This document shows positions 15,343-26,621 of a DNA stretch of 64,000 bases, piece by piece (position 1 is the stretch's first letter; every line of letters begins with the position of its first letter). A program made the position numbers and the translations under genes. The DNA is from Arabidopsis thaliana (Eukaryota > Streptophyta > Magnoliopsida > Brassicales > Brassicaceae). The stretch lies in NCBI RefSeq assembly GCF_000001735.4, contig NC_003074.8, forward strand, positions 20,033,261-20,097,260, given 5' to 3'. The notes under the pieces are model-generated. The model was not told where the DNA came from, searched no databases, and saw nothing but the letters and a program-made list of their open reading frames with translations.

Positions 15343-17541
15343 TCCAAGGAAATAGAAAGGAGCGTTGCTCACTTTTCTTCTCATGTTTGCAGTTTAACCC
15401 TTTGAGTTTTTGTATATTTCAGTTAGAGCCGCAAGGCCTATTGTGCTATCAGATTTTGATATTATCTTGTTTTGACTCCAAAGTGTAAATAGATCAATAT
15501 CGAAGGACGTGTTAATCATCCACCAAAACTTTAGTGGACTCTTTTTGTTTTTTATCCGATATTACGGAATTGACATTACCAGAAAGATAACAAGAAAGAA
15601 CTCCTACTCAAAACAAGAAAGATACAAGTGTGAATACAAACACTTTGGTCAATAAGATGATTTGGAGTTTTCTTATAAAATTGAGTTCATACTCTTTCTT
15701 TTTTTATTTGAAACTTGTGTTCATACTCTAAATATCAGATTGTCGATTTTGAAAAAAAAAAATAGTTAGGTTTATTAAATTTGGTTTTGGTTGATGTTTG
15801 ATTTTGGATATGTGAAAATAAAGCCAAAAACATCACTAGATTCAATATTCAATTTGGTGGTTCAGTCTAAATCCATTTGATTAAATCTCTAATCACTCCC
15901 TCGATTAAAAACATTGTTTCAGCTTTAAGGTCTCAGTGGATCTTAAAATATAAACTAGGGTAGTGATATTAGAAAGATAATTAAAGGTGTTTGATTTGGT
16001 TATGCTAAAATAAGAGGTGCTAATGACAATTAGTAATAAAGTAACCGTTGATCTAAAGATTCACCGAGGACGAATATTAAAAGATGCATGTGAATCGACA
16101 TATGTAGCTGGATCCTGTTTATCTACGAGGATTTGGCTGTTTATCGACTTAGTTGTTGGACTTGAACTCTTTACTCCAAAAGCCCAACAAACTAAAGAGA
16201 CAAAACCAAAAGTAAAATTTGATGTTTATGAAGCTAAATTTGAAAAAGAAAATATATCTGACCAAATTTGATATTTATAAAGAAAACATATTTGATGTAT
16301 TTAACAATTTTTAAATTGATGACGTTTAGTTGCAAACAAAATAAATAAATAAATAAAATAGGTAAAAAACAGTGTGCTTTGATTGCTTTTATTTCATTGG
16401 AAGTCTTACCACGGCTTCCATACTCTTGTAGTCAACTTTTCTTACATATTCGTCTAATCAGTTATACCAATATATACTTTTGAAGTACACTAACTAGTTT
16501 TTGTTTTTTTTGTTAAAACATTAACTAGTTGTTGGGATGTGACATCGAGACTATGATGTTTCAAGGTGGATTTTGTGCAACGTGAGTAAGTAATCTTTGA
16601 TCAGTGGTTTGAACTTTGAACTAATCATTATATCATTTGACACATTTTAAAATCAAGAACTAATAATTAACTATAAAACTTCAACGTTGATATGAAAGGT
16701 TGTTGCGAGGTCCAACTTTAATAGAATAAGTACGAAAATTGTTGTCAGATCTAACTGAAAATATAAGTAAAAGATAACACTTGATAGATCCACAAATCAA
16801 TGATGTGCAATTATATAGAAATTTGGATCACTCATATTTGATTATTATTTCACGGGAATCATAGTAGTTGACCTTTTGATTCTAGTCTAATCCATTGATT
16901 CTTCAAATCCAATTAAGAAAAACCAATTTGTGCTTCAATTCAAAGCATTCTTTTTTTTTTTTCTTTCTGAAATTAAGATCAATTCTCTAAGCTAGCTAAA
17001 ACGTATACTTGAGAGCTGTTTGGGAAGATAACTCTCTAGAAAGAAAAGCTAAAAGGTAATCTAGGTATCATCACTATCGACGACAACTTTGTTTGCCATT
17101 AACTTTTTAAAAAGTTGTAACTAATCTCACAACAGATCAAACCTGAAATAAGCGTGTAGTTTTATTTTATTTTATCAAAAGGTTAGATAAATGAATTAAA
17201 AATTCCTTATTTTTGGGCGTCAAGAATTCACATCCACGAAAACATTATATTATGACCGCTAAAGAAAGGTTACATCTAGGCTTTTTTTTTTTTTTTTTTT
17301 TTTTTTGTTTTGTGTATGGTGAATGGAAACTCCAATTTTCATTTCTTTTCGCCACCAGATGTTTCCATTTTACATAAAGTCTTCAAAATTTTCTTTGGAA
17401 CTCCCAAATCCAATAATTGACATACTCAACATGAACTTTATTACTCAGTTGTACAAAAACCAACGGCTTTAATACGGAATAATGAACTGATATCCAAATA
17501 AGAGTTATTGCTTTCTCAAATGGTTTAATATCTATTTTTGG
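15343..17541. other. Long AT-rich intergenic region (PTR1 upstream, methyltransferase 3' side)
   Basis: About 2.2 kb with no recognisable gene. The left end is the PTR1 promoter. A small plus-strand ORF at 16017-16271 (84 codons) has no family resemblance and an AT-rich composition. A 25-base oligo(T) run lies at 17282-17306. The stretch next to 17542 should contain the methyltransferase 3' UTR. Confidence 0.5.
17282..17306. repeat. Oligo(T)25 tract
   Basis: Twenty-five consecutive T on the plus strand, preceded by GGC and followed by GTTTTG. On the minus strand it reads as oligo(A), as at the 3' end of a retroposed sequence, but I could not see a recognisable element beside it. Confidence 0.8.
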
Positions 17542-19482
17542 TTAAAACCTGTAATGAGTACTAAAAACTGACGATGGTTTATCTTTGCATGCGTCATCTT
17601 CACTTGTATTTTGTTTCTTACTTTGTCTGTCTCCTTCATCGGATGGTTGTGGTCTTTTCTGGTTTCTCCCAACCTCCGTTTCAAGCAAGAGACGACCTTT
17701 GTTAGACAGTACTTGATCAGATTCGAATTTTTCTTCCTGTTCAAAGACAAATTGTACCAAAACCTAAGTAATAATAGTTGATATTTCCTTAACCAAAAAA
17801 AAACACTAGTTGTTATTTTAGTGTAAAAAATTAAGTATATTTTAACGTATTGAATGATTGCCTAAGATGTTGTAGTCATACCGGAATTTTTCCAACAATC
17901 ATGTGAGCCTTGTAGAAAACATCTTTCACTTGGGTTTCATCACCCCAAGCCTCCTCAAATTTGGTTATTAGATCTTCATTTATAAGCTCTACTCCTTTTT
18001 CCTTAGCCTTCATCGCGGGCTGCCACGATCTCAAGAACCCTATAAACCCTTTAAGCGAAAGTTTATGCGGAATGTCTAGAGTAATAGGCTTTCCTTCGGA
18101 ACCCATCCCTATGGTCTCAAAAGGAAATGTCAATGTCTTGTAACCGTCAAATGCTAAATTCATAATAGGAGTTCTAAAAGGTAGAGTAGAGTCGACAAGG
18201 CGCTTCATTATGGGATCGATCTCATGCGAGATAATGATATCGTTGTATACCCAAACGGCGATTAGGCCTCCTTCTTTACGAAGAACACGTTTTGCAACAT
18301 TGTAAAATACGTTGAGGTCGAAGAAATGGACAGCTTGAGCAGCAACTATGAGATCCACGGAGTTTTCTCCCCCGAGTAGATCCACCATCTCATCTTCTGA
18401 TATCGTTGTTGGAGTGTGATGGTAACTGATTCTTGAGTGTTTGATTGCTCGTTGAAGTTGTGCTTCGTTTATATCGGTAGCCACTACATTCTCGTAATGC
18501 TCCACAAGCTGTAAATTATAGATTTCATGGTATTGTCAAGCTTAGTTCACCTACTATATTCTATATGTGCATGCATAAACATCAATAGGCAATCTGCAAG
18601 AGGCGAGTTCACTTAACTTATTTTGACAACATATATTTCAGTTTATAACTTGAGTGGTGACGACAGTAATACTTATCACTAGGTTGCAAGTCTTGAACAA
18701 ATTCACTTACTATACATTATATATGTATGATATACCCACAATTCCACATGCATGGTCTCATTTACCGTTGATGAAATATTAATGTTTTGTGAATCTAGTA
18801 AAACAAAACAACATCTAAGCTCAGTTTTGTCTTTAATTTACATTTTCTTCCAAATCAGTCTAAGCTCATTTGCTAAAGACTATATAAGTTACGTAACTTC
18901 ATTTTTCCTACCTCTTTTTGATGTAAATATTTTTTTAAACATTATTTTAGGTTAAAAATATCTATAAAAAATTATGCATATATTAAATACGTAATAAAAC
19001 AGCAAAGATCGTTGACTAAAAAGATAAAAATAACAAGATCAAGAGGCTGAATAACAACAATCAAATTTGCCGCAACCAAGTTTGACTAATCTTTAGAATG
19101 ATAGACATGATCACATGATGATTCACTGAAAGAGGCCCTCCTAAGTAAATTAGCTACCTTGTTGCTAGATATTTATCAGCAAATCTCAGTATCACAAATC
19201 ATACTAACTAGAACTTCATACTAAAGGAAAAAAAAAAAAAGAAAAAAAAATAAAAAAGAACTTCATACTAAATGAAGGTTTTCAGATTTTCCCAAATCTA
19301 AATTAGAAGATATATAGTATTATAAAGCTTACCCCAATAGCAGCCTGACCATTACCAGTTCCAACATCCCAAGCAAATTTGTGGTCCTGTGTCCGTGCGG
19401 CAATTTTCTTAAACCAATCGATCGGATATCTAGGCCTTGCGTCGAGATAAGCTTCAGCCTCTTTCTCTGATAAGGCAGCCAT
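17542..19482 (-). CDS. Class I SAM-dependent methyltransferase with charged C-terminal tail
   Basis: Three coding exons on the minus strand: 19482-19333, 18508-17882 and 17736-17542, giving 323 residues. Motif I (SAM binding) is WDVGTGNGQA at residues 38-47. An acidic strand-2 end follows in ATDINEAQL, and the central block VDLIVAAQAVHFFD is typical of the methyltransferase-11 family. Related plant proteins are small-molecule methyltransferases; the acceptor here is unknown. The third exon encodes a 64-residue Lys/Glu/Asp/Ser-rich tail outside the catalytic fold. The second 5' splice site reads GTATGA, so an unspliced transcript ends two codons into the intron (Val, stop) and would give a nearly complete 260-residue enzyme without the tail. 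Intron 1 contains a duplicated 16-mer around an A-rich tract. I infer this is AT3G54150. Confidence 0.9.
19210..19272. repeat. 16-bp direct repeats around an A-rich insert
   Basis: AGAACTTCATACTAAA occurs at 19210-19225 and again, identically, at 19257-19272. The 31 bases between are almost pure A with a few G and T. The arrangement resembles a target-site duplication around a poly(A)-only insertion, or a slippage product. It lies in intron 1 of the methyltransferase gene. Confidence 0.85.
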
Positions 19483-20207
19483 TTTCTTCTACGTACCTCT
19501 CTCGTTTTCTTTCCTTGGTTTGAATACACAACTAATTCGTTTTCTATTTAAACTCTCTCGAGTCTTGAATAGTCTTGTTTCTATTAATATATTATGAAAA
19601 AGTTTAACCAAGTCCAACTTGGCGTGAGGTAAAGTTTCACTGCAAGTCCTTCCTAAGACGTCGTTTAAGACTTTTTTGTTTTAATATATTTTTTGTCGAA
19701 GACAAAATAGTCAGTATATAGTTGTAAACCAATATGCAGGCAATGCAAGTTTCCACGAAATGGTAGAGAAAAAAATGATTTAGTTATAATCAATTTTCTT
19801 TCAATCTCGAAAAAGGAAAATTGTACATATAATCTGTGTTTTATCTGTATTAGTGTTAGGCCCAAGTTCATTAGCTGAAGTTTCAAGTCATAATGGGCTC
19901 AATTTTGGGCTTATCTCTTGGGTTTAGTTTTTACAAGATAAAGTTGATAAAGTGAAGACTAAAATGAGGAAAAGAGAGGGTCTCGAGCGCTTTTTACTCT
20001 TTCTTCTTCACGAGAGCAGTGTCGTTGCTCTGATCTTGTAACTGTAACTCCGGCGGATTTTGCCGTTTATACTGGATTTTTCCGGTGTAGTATGTGATTC
20101 CTCCGATATAGACGCTAAAATCACTGTTCACCGTGAAACTCGTACATCAAATTTCGTCAATTGCGTTTCTTTATCGCTTTTGAGTTTCGACTACAATTCA
20201 TGAAACC
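19483..20207. other. Divergent promoter region, methyltransferase and LRR protein
   Basis: The two genes diverge across 725 bp. Several GGCCCA/GGGCTT-like motifs occur at about 19858-19920. No gene was found. The LRR-protein leader probably begins near 20010 after a pyrimidine-rich stretch. Confidence 0.5.
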
Positions 20208-21767
20208 ATGAGTGAGATCGTGAGAGTTCAAGAGATCGTTTCTAAACTCTGGAACCTAAACATAGCCTCCAAAAAATCCCCGAATCTGGTTACGATCATA
20301 TCGAATGTTGGTTATAATCCTTCGTTTGAAACTAATGGAAGCTTCAAAGATTTCGTTTCTCGATTACTAGCTCGACGTGACAGTTACCGTATAAGGAGAT
20401 TCTCTTTGAAACTACGTTCTTTGGAATTTGATTCAGCTAAGTACCATCTTGTCAACGAATGTCTACGCAATGTGTTGAATCGAGGTGTTTTGGATCTTGA
20501 ATTGGACATCAATGTCAATGAAGTTTACAAATTGCCATTTGAGGTCTTCACTTGCAAGAAAGTTGTGAAATTGAAACTAGGTTCTGATTTTGTTATTGAC
20601 AATATCCCTAAGAACGCTTTGCTTCCAGCTCTTAAGACTCTCTTTCTTGATAAAGTTCGGTTCATTGATAAAAGTGGTGGTTGTGCGTTTACAAGGCTTG
20701 TTTCTGCTTGCCCTGTGCTAGAGGATTTAGTGATATATAGGAACAACCGTGAAGATTGGGAATGGTCTCGCATTGTGTCTAGTAAGATCCTTAAGAAACT
20801 TACTATTCGGCGTGAAGACTGGGAAGATCTTGATGGCTCTAGTTATGAGTCAATTAGTTTTGATACTCCGAGTCTTGAATACTTCGAATACTTTGATGTT
20901 CTCCGAGATGGGTATCCAGTTGTTGATCTCAAGTCCCTTGTTGAAGCTAAGCTAGAACTTCCTCTTTTTATGGTTGGCGATACCTACGATGTTAAGAATC
21001 TGATTAAGGGCTTAGAAAATGTTCAGATTCTGAGCTTAGGCGTTGTTGACACGATGCAGGTAAGTGATCGCTATTGTTTCTCTTTAATATGTTACTGTAG
21101 CTTAACAACTAGTAGAGCATGAGGAAATTTAAATCTAGGAACCATTGAGATACTAAGATCATATCAATCTTGCTAGTGATTAGAATGTTTGCTCAAGTAA
21201 TGACTGACTTAGTTGTTTTTAATTCTGTTTCAGGTGTTTTGTTTCTTCGAAGAAGCAGTACCAGTGTTTGAAAACCTGTTTCATTTATCACTTAGCACTG
21301 AAGTAGATTTCTGTTGGAATGTTCTACCAATTCTGCTTGAGAAATCTCCAAATCTAAAGACTCTCACCATTCAGGTATGACCTAAGACCCCCAAAAGTAT
21401 ATTGGACAAACTAAAGAGTCAAAATCTTCAATCTCAAAATTCCTGTCTTTTCTAGGCTTTGCATTATACTACTAATCACTATGGGGATGAGAACACTGTT
21501 TGCGATTGTTTGGAGGTGTATTCTTTCTTATCGTCCTGCCATATTGAGGTTCTAAAGATAACCCAGTTCAAGGGAGATATCGGAGAGATGGTGCAAATAA
21601 AGCATATCTTGGAGAAATTGCCGAGTCTTGAGCTGTTGGAAATTCATGGTCAGGTAAAAGGAGATGACAAAAAGCTGCAGATCATGTTGGATCTCCTAAT
21701 GTTCGAAAGAGCTTCGTCTGAATGCAAAGTCGAGGTCAAGTTTCCAGTTTGTTTTGCCTCAGCATGA
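20208..21767 (+). CDS. FBD/LRR-type RNI-like protein lacking the F-box
   Basis: Three coding exons, 20208-21059, 21234-21374 and 21456-21767, giving 434 residues. The sequence follows the plant F-box/LRR/FBD architecture: KLWNLN near the start, then leucine-rich repeats such as GVLDLELDIN, LPALKTLFLDKVRF and CPVLEDLVIYR. The last exon resembles an FBD domain, with the typical CLEVYSFLSSCHIEVLKI and a C-terminal FERASSECKVEV. The N-terminal F-box of about 45 residues that normally precedes this architecture is absent: the protein starts almost directly in the linker after it. Without an F-box it should not join an SCF ubiquitin ligase by itself. It may be a truncated family member or have another role. 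I infer this is AT3G54160. Confidence 0.85.
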
Positions 21768-22347
21768 ACTTCCATATCTGATAAGAGAAACAAATGAGCT
21801 TCCGGTTTGTTGTTGACATGAGAGCTGGTTTGTTTAGTGTCTTTCTTATCCATGCAATTTCTGTATATAACAGCTTGACATTTTTGTCATCTTTGGCTCC
21901 TTGTTGTGTCGTTTCTTCGTGCCTAATTCACTTGAGTTTGTAAGAGAGATGCTATAGCTATTAGCTATCAGCTACGTTAGGTCTACTATGACTCATTTGT
22001 GCTGTATGTTATTGTTACTTTACAGTTTACACAGTCTATTTGACAATTTGGTAAATGGGATATGATTTGACTGATGTTGTTTGTTTCGGCTCTAGTAACA
22101 TTGTAGTTTATATGTTTTATCAACGAGCTAAAAATATCTCAGTATATGCAATGCGCAGAGAACTAGAACAAAGCTTGATTTAAAAAAGAAACACATCATA
22201 AACCAACATACACAAGAACTAGATGATTATGGCTACAAGAGACTAAAGTTGTTATATAGATTGTGTCCAGAGATACAAATACAATACACACGAAGTCATT
22301 AAGCATTGACACTCAATTGTTACAAAACCCGAAACCATCACACATAA

Positions 22348-22423
22348 ACGTAGCCATAGTCAGATAATGAGAAGAGAAACACAAATACGTAGCCATAGAC
22401 AGATAATGAGCAGAGAAATATAG
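22348..22423. repeat. 39-bp tandem duplication
   Basis: A unit beginning ACGTAGCCATAG starts at 22348 and again at 22387 (period 39). Only a few substitutions separate the two copies (for example AGTCAG versus AGACAG, and GAGAAG versus GAGCAG). The second copy decays after about 36 bases. Confidence 0.85.
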
Positions 22424-23009
22424 TTGAATCTCTTTTTTTTCACCTAGTAAATAATGAAATTGCTAACAAAAAAGGGATTTTATTTGTATTTTAGTCAAAT
22501 AAGTAATCTACATAGTATTTTTGCAAAATTTTTTGTCGGGATGCATTTAGATCAATTTGGTATCCGCCCATTTTAATAATTTTGTTCATTGAGTCTTAGT
22601 TGGGTCGGTTCAAATAAAACTCGATTCTAGACCTGTTTTAAAAACTTTTACAACGGATATTTCCAGATTAAACAATATTAATAATTAGAAGATTTGGTTA
22701 ACATTTAAAACTATAAATCTTCTTTCATCTTTGTTTGAATTTTTTAACTGTTTTAAATCAATATATAAAATTAAAAATAAATCTCAAGTTTTTATCCTAC
22801 ATATATTGTGATTCGAAATTTTAAAAATGGACATATGTTATCTAATGGACGAAAAATGTGTGGGTTCACGGTTCACCGTTTCACATCAGCTAAAATTAAA
22901 CAATGATTTAAAATCATATCATAAATAAGTTCAACATTAATAAAATAAATAGGTTTTTTGGCTAGACGAATTTAACGAAACGGGTTTTTAAATCAACATT
23001 AATAAAAAA

Positions 23010-23417
23010 GTAATATATCATTAATTCACTGTTTTAATACAGATTAAATCCTTAATTTATTATTTTTAACACCACCAATATTAAACATATCAAATCAGTT
23101 TGAATAGAAAATATTGTATAAAACAAAAAAAAATGTTCCGTACTATAATGTTACTTAATAACAATTATAAATTATAAAATATAAATATTTCAAAAAATAA
23201 TATAATTTGTAAACTTTTATCCATAATAAATAGCCATTAAAATTTAAAAATTACTATTTTTAGAAAACAAATTACGAATTAGAATAAGAAATTACAGAAC
23301 ATGATATATTTTGGAACAGAATAATATGGCGAACGATTTTGAATAAATATTTTTAAAATTTTAAATAATATTAATATGCCATTTTAATACTAGTTAAATC
23401 TTCAATTTACTATTTAC
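23010..23417. repeat. Diverged direct repeat, 350 bp apart
   Basis: About 55 bases around TTTTAATACAGATTAAATC (23032) resemble those around TTTTAATACTAGTTAAATC (23382), with TTAATTTATTATTT matching TCAATTTACTATTT after each. AT-rich composition weakens the case, but the match is ordered and nearly ungapped. Confidence 0.5.
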
Positions 23418-23587
23418 GATTGTCTCCTGAACACCTGTTATACCATTAGTAAAAAAACGGATCCATGACCGATTGACCACGTTCTCGTCTTCCCCCAAAT
23501 CTAAAACCCTAAATTCTCAATTGCTCGTCACACTTCGTCACTCCACCAGCGACAATCGCCGCAGAAACCTCTACGAAACTTGCTACA

Positions 23588-26136
23588 ATGGAGTTTTCAT
23601 CACAAGACGACGATTTTGGAGGAGACGATTCCGCTGCTAATGCCACCAGGGCTTCAGGTCCCGACATTAATGGATTTCTCTTAATTCATGGTTTTTGTTT
23701 AAGGTTGGATTGGACATTAATTTCTCATCTGTATCATTCAGGTAATAGAAGAAGCTTCGGTGATCTTGAAGACGATGAAGATGATATTTTCGGATCAACA
23801 ACGGTAGCGCCTGGTGTTAGAACTGGGATGATTTTGTCTCTCCGAGGAAGGTTATTATCCAATCCTTTCTTCATGTATGAGAAAAATCTTTGATGTATAA
23901 TTCTAACTTTCTTTTGCTTTTTCTCTTTGGCAGTCTTAAGAATTGTAAAGATGATCTTGCTTCATGTCAAGTAAGCATTGTTACTGTTCATCCCTAATCT
24001 GTTTGAATTCTATACCATTGCTGTTTATGGTTGCTTCGCTTTTGCATCTAACTATATCGTTTTGGTTAGAATGAGCTCGAGTCAGCAAAAACAGAGATTC
24101 AGAAGTGGAAGTCAGCGTTTCAGAATGAGTCCTTTGTTCCCGCTGGAAAATCTCCTGGTTAACCTCTCTTTCTCAATTTTGTTTTGTACATTTGTATATG
24201 CGATGTTAATTCTTGAGCATTCAATATGATTCTGTTTGGTACTTTTTTTTTTCCAGAACCAAGATTTTTGATTGATTATATTCAAAACCTAAAATCTTCT
24301 GAGAAATCTTTGAAAGAACAGGTTTGTACTTGAGTAATAACTTGTGTGTATATATCAATATGAAGGTCTTGATTTTCAAATAAGGTTTGGTTGTTGTTTC
24401 TCTCTTTTCAGTTAGAAATCGCAAAGAGAAAAGAAGCGTCATGCATTGTACAATATGCGAAACGGGAACAAGAAATGGCAGAATTGAAGGTAATTCTCGA
24501 GAAACTCATTGCCTACCACTTTGATTCCTGACTGATGCTATCACATGTTTTCTTGACCATTACATAGAATAGATGTCGCTAAACACAGTCTTGTATTTTG
24601 TATTTCTAGTCAGCTGTTCGCGATTTGAAATCTCAACTCAAGCCAGCGTCAATGCAGGTATATAGTTCTCCCAATGTTTTGATTCTGGAATAATTTATAC
24701 AATTGTGCCAACAATACAAATCGTGAAAAAAGTTAGCTGTTGAAGTAACTTGGACTTTTCTAGGCATAGTCCGCTTTTTATGCCGTAGTGTACCTTTTAT
24801 GACGGTCATCCTCGACCTTGATGCATGTAGAGGGAAACCTTTTCCTTGCCTTTTAGATTTCAGTCTGAATACGATGATAAGCGCATGTTTCTTGTAAACC
24901 TTTACCTGGCATCTGAATTATTAACAAGTCTGAATAGAAGAAATGGCTATAAATTTTGAATTGCAATGGTCATTTAGCAGCTTGTCATGATCAGATAGCA
25001 GTGTAGATTATTTATTCTTTGTTTACCTTTGTAGGCGAGGAGGTTGTTACTGGATCCAGCAATTCATGAAGAATTTTCACGTCTGAAGGTCTGCACCTAC
25101 TCGTTTCTATTTACCCTTAGACTACTTTTTCATAAGGATGTATTTGTCGTAATATATCCTTAGATAATCCAAACTGTATCTACGGAACAAAATTCCGCTT
25201 TCGTTATGAATGGCCTGAAAGAATAATTCCTTAATAACTGATAGCTGACACTGTCGTAGTAGATACAGTTGAGGACGAACATTCCCAACTTTTTGTTAAT
25301 GTACATTTGTTGCAGTTAAGTAAAGAGTAGATGAAGTTTGATTCCATGTTTCTATTATGCAGAATCTAGTAGAGGAAAAAGACAAGAAGATCAAGGAACT
25401 CCAGGACAACATTGCAGCAGTTACTTTTACTCCTCAAAGCAAGAATGGAAAGATGCTTATGGCAAAGTGCAGAACCCTGCAAGAGGAAAATGAGGAGATT
25501 GGGCACCAAGCTGCCGAAGGAAAGGTATAGTTTGTTCTACTCTCAGTCTTCAATCTGGAATTATATGAATTATATAGTAAAGCAGTAGTCTTCTTCAACC
25601 TTTGTAAAACATGATTCCCTGAAAAGGGTAAAGAAATTGATGCTTGCCTATGTTCATGTGGAATGGCAGATTCATGAACTAGCAATAAAGCTTGCAATGC
25701 AGAAGTCTCAAAACGCGGAACTTAGAAGTCAATTTGAAGGTAAGTCATATGTTGATATTAAGTTATAGCAAAGATTTTTGTAGAGTTTGCAATTTGGATT
25801 TGAGGATTTTTGTGGAATGCAGGACTGTACAAACACATGGAGGAATTAACTAATGATGTTGAGAGATCAAATGAAACGGTGTTGATCCTTTTCTCTTATC
25901 TCTTAATTCCTCAAGATTTTTCTTAAAACGGAAGAATGATTATGGTTTTGTTGGAAATATGTGACTTTGATAAATCTCAGGTGATAATATTGCAAGAGAA
26001 ACTGGAAGAGAAAGAGAAGGAGATAGAGAGAGTAAAGAAAGGACTGGAAATTGTGTCTGAGCTAGTAGGTGACAAGAAAGATGAAGTTGATGAAATTGAT
26101 GAAGATGCAAAAGAAGAAATTGCTGGTGGAGAATAG
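23588..26136 (+). CDS. FIP37: FIP37, WTAP-type subunit of the m6A writer complex
   Basis: Twelve coding exons: 23588-23657, 23742-23850, 23934-23970, 24070-24157, 24257-24321, 24412-24489, 24610-24657, 25035-25088, 25363-25524, 25670-25739, 25823-25878 and 25981-26136. They give 330 residues, as known for the Arabidopsis protein. An acidic N-terminus (DLEDDEDDIFG) is followed by a long coiled coil from about residue 65 to 300 with heptad patterns such as NLVEEKDKKIKELQDN and LEEKEKEIERVKKG. The C-terminus is acidic. The protein was found as an FKBP12 interactor and is the plant homologue of WTAP. It partners the MTA/MTB methyltransferases in the nucleus to install N6-methyladenosine on mRNA and is essential for embryo and shoot stem-cell development. 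It has no catalytic motif itself. The next gene, CDKB1;1, follows 485 bp downstream on the same strand. Confidence 0.97.
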
Positions 26137-26469
26137 GAATTTGTAGCTTTCAAAAAATGTTTTGTACATTTTGAAGTTCAAAATCACATTTCTTCATTCG
26201 TTATCTGTTTCATGAAACAGAAAGTTCTAATCTTCATCTTCTATTAATATGTTTTAATTCGCACCATTGGTGTTTCGATATCGATATGTGGCTTCCCGAT
26301 ATAACTCGTGAAGAATTTGAACTCGTCAACTCACGCAAATCATCTGAGTAGATATCAGATTAGACCAAAATAAGTGAGTCCAATTAGTTTTCCCCAAAAA
26401 CATTCACAGAGGTCACGACTTTAGGTTAATCTGTTGCAGTTGTCACGAACGAATTCAAAATCCAAAGGA

Positions 26470-26477
26470 GCGGGAAA
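26470..26477 (-). promoter_or_regulatory. E2F-binding site in the CDKB1;1 promoter
   Basis: GCGGGAAA on the plus strand is the reverse complement of TTTCCCGC, a match to the E2F consensus WTTSSCSS. It lies about 145 bp upstream of the CDKB1;1 start codon. E2F control of CDKB1;1 in Arabidopsis is published; that this motif is the functional site is my inference. Confidence 0.7.
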
Positions 26478-26511
26478 AACGAAGTGACGTGGAAGTATCT
26501 TAGCGAAAGCA

Positions 26512-26529
26512 TCTCTCTCTCTCTCTCTC
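26512..26529. repeat. (TC)9 microsatellite in the CDKB1;1 leader
   Basis: An uninterrupted TC dinucleotide run about 90 bp before the start codon. Pyrimidine tracts of this sort are common near plant transcription starts. No ATG lies between it and the main start. Confidence 0.85.
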
Positions 26530-26621
26530 ACAATCCATCATCTTCATTAATCTGATCAAATAATAGGGTTAATCAAAAGTCCAGAAACCAACACAGTTCA
26601 ATTTTACGAAACCTCTCAGAA

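Larger units (their letters stand above)
21768..23587. other. AT-rich intergenic region with degenerate repeats
   Basis: The 3' UTR of the LRR-protein gene is at the left and the FIP37 promoter and leader at the right (AAACCCTAAA telo-box near 23502). From about 22440 to 23400 the sequence is extremely AT-rich and contains diverged repeats, suggesting old transposon debris. No ORF of note is present. Confidence 0.5.

Noticed and set aside
17282-17306. Retroposon tail at the oligo(T) run
   Set aside because: No flanking duplication or element body could be recognised, so it is listed only as a homopolymer.
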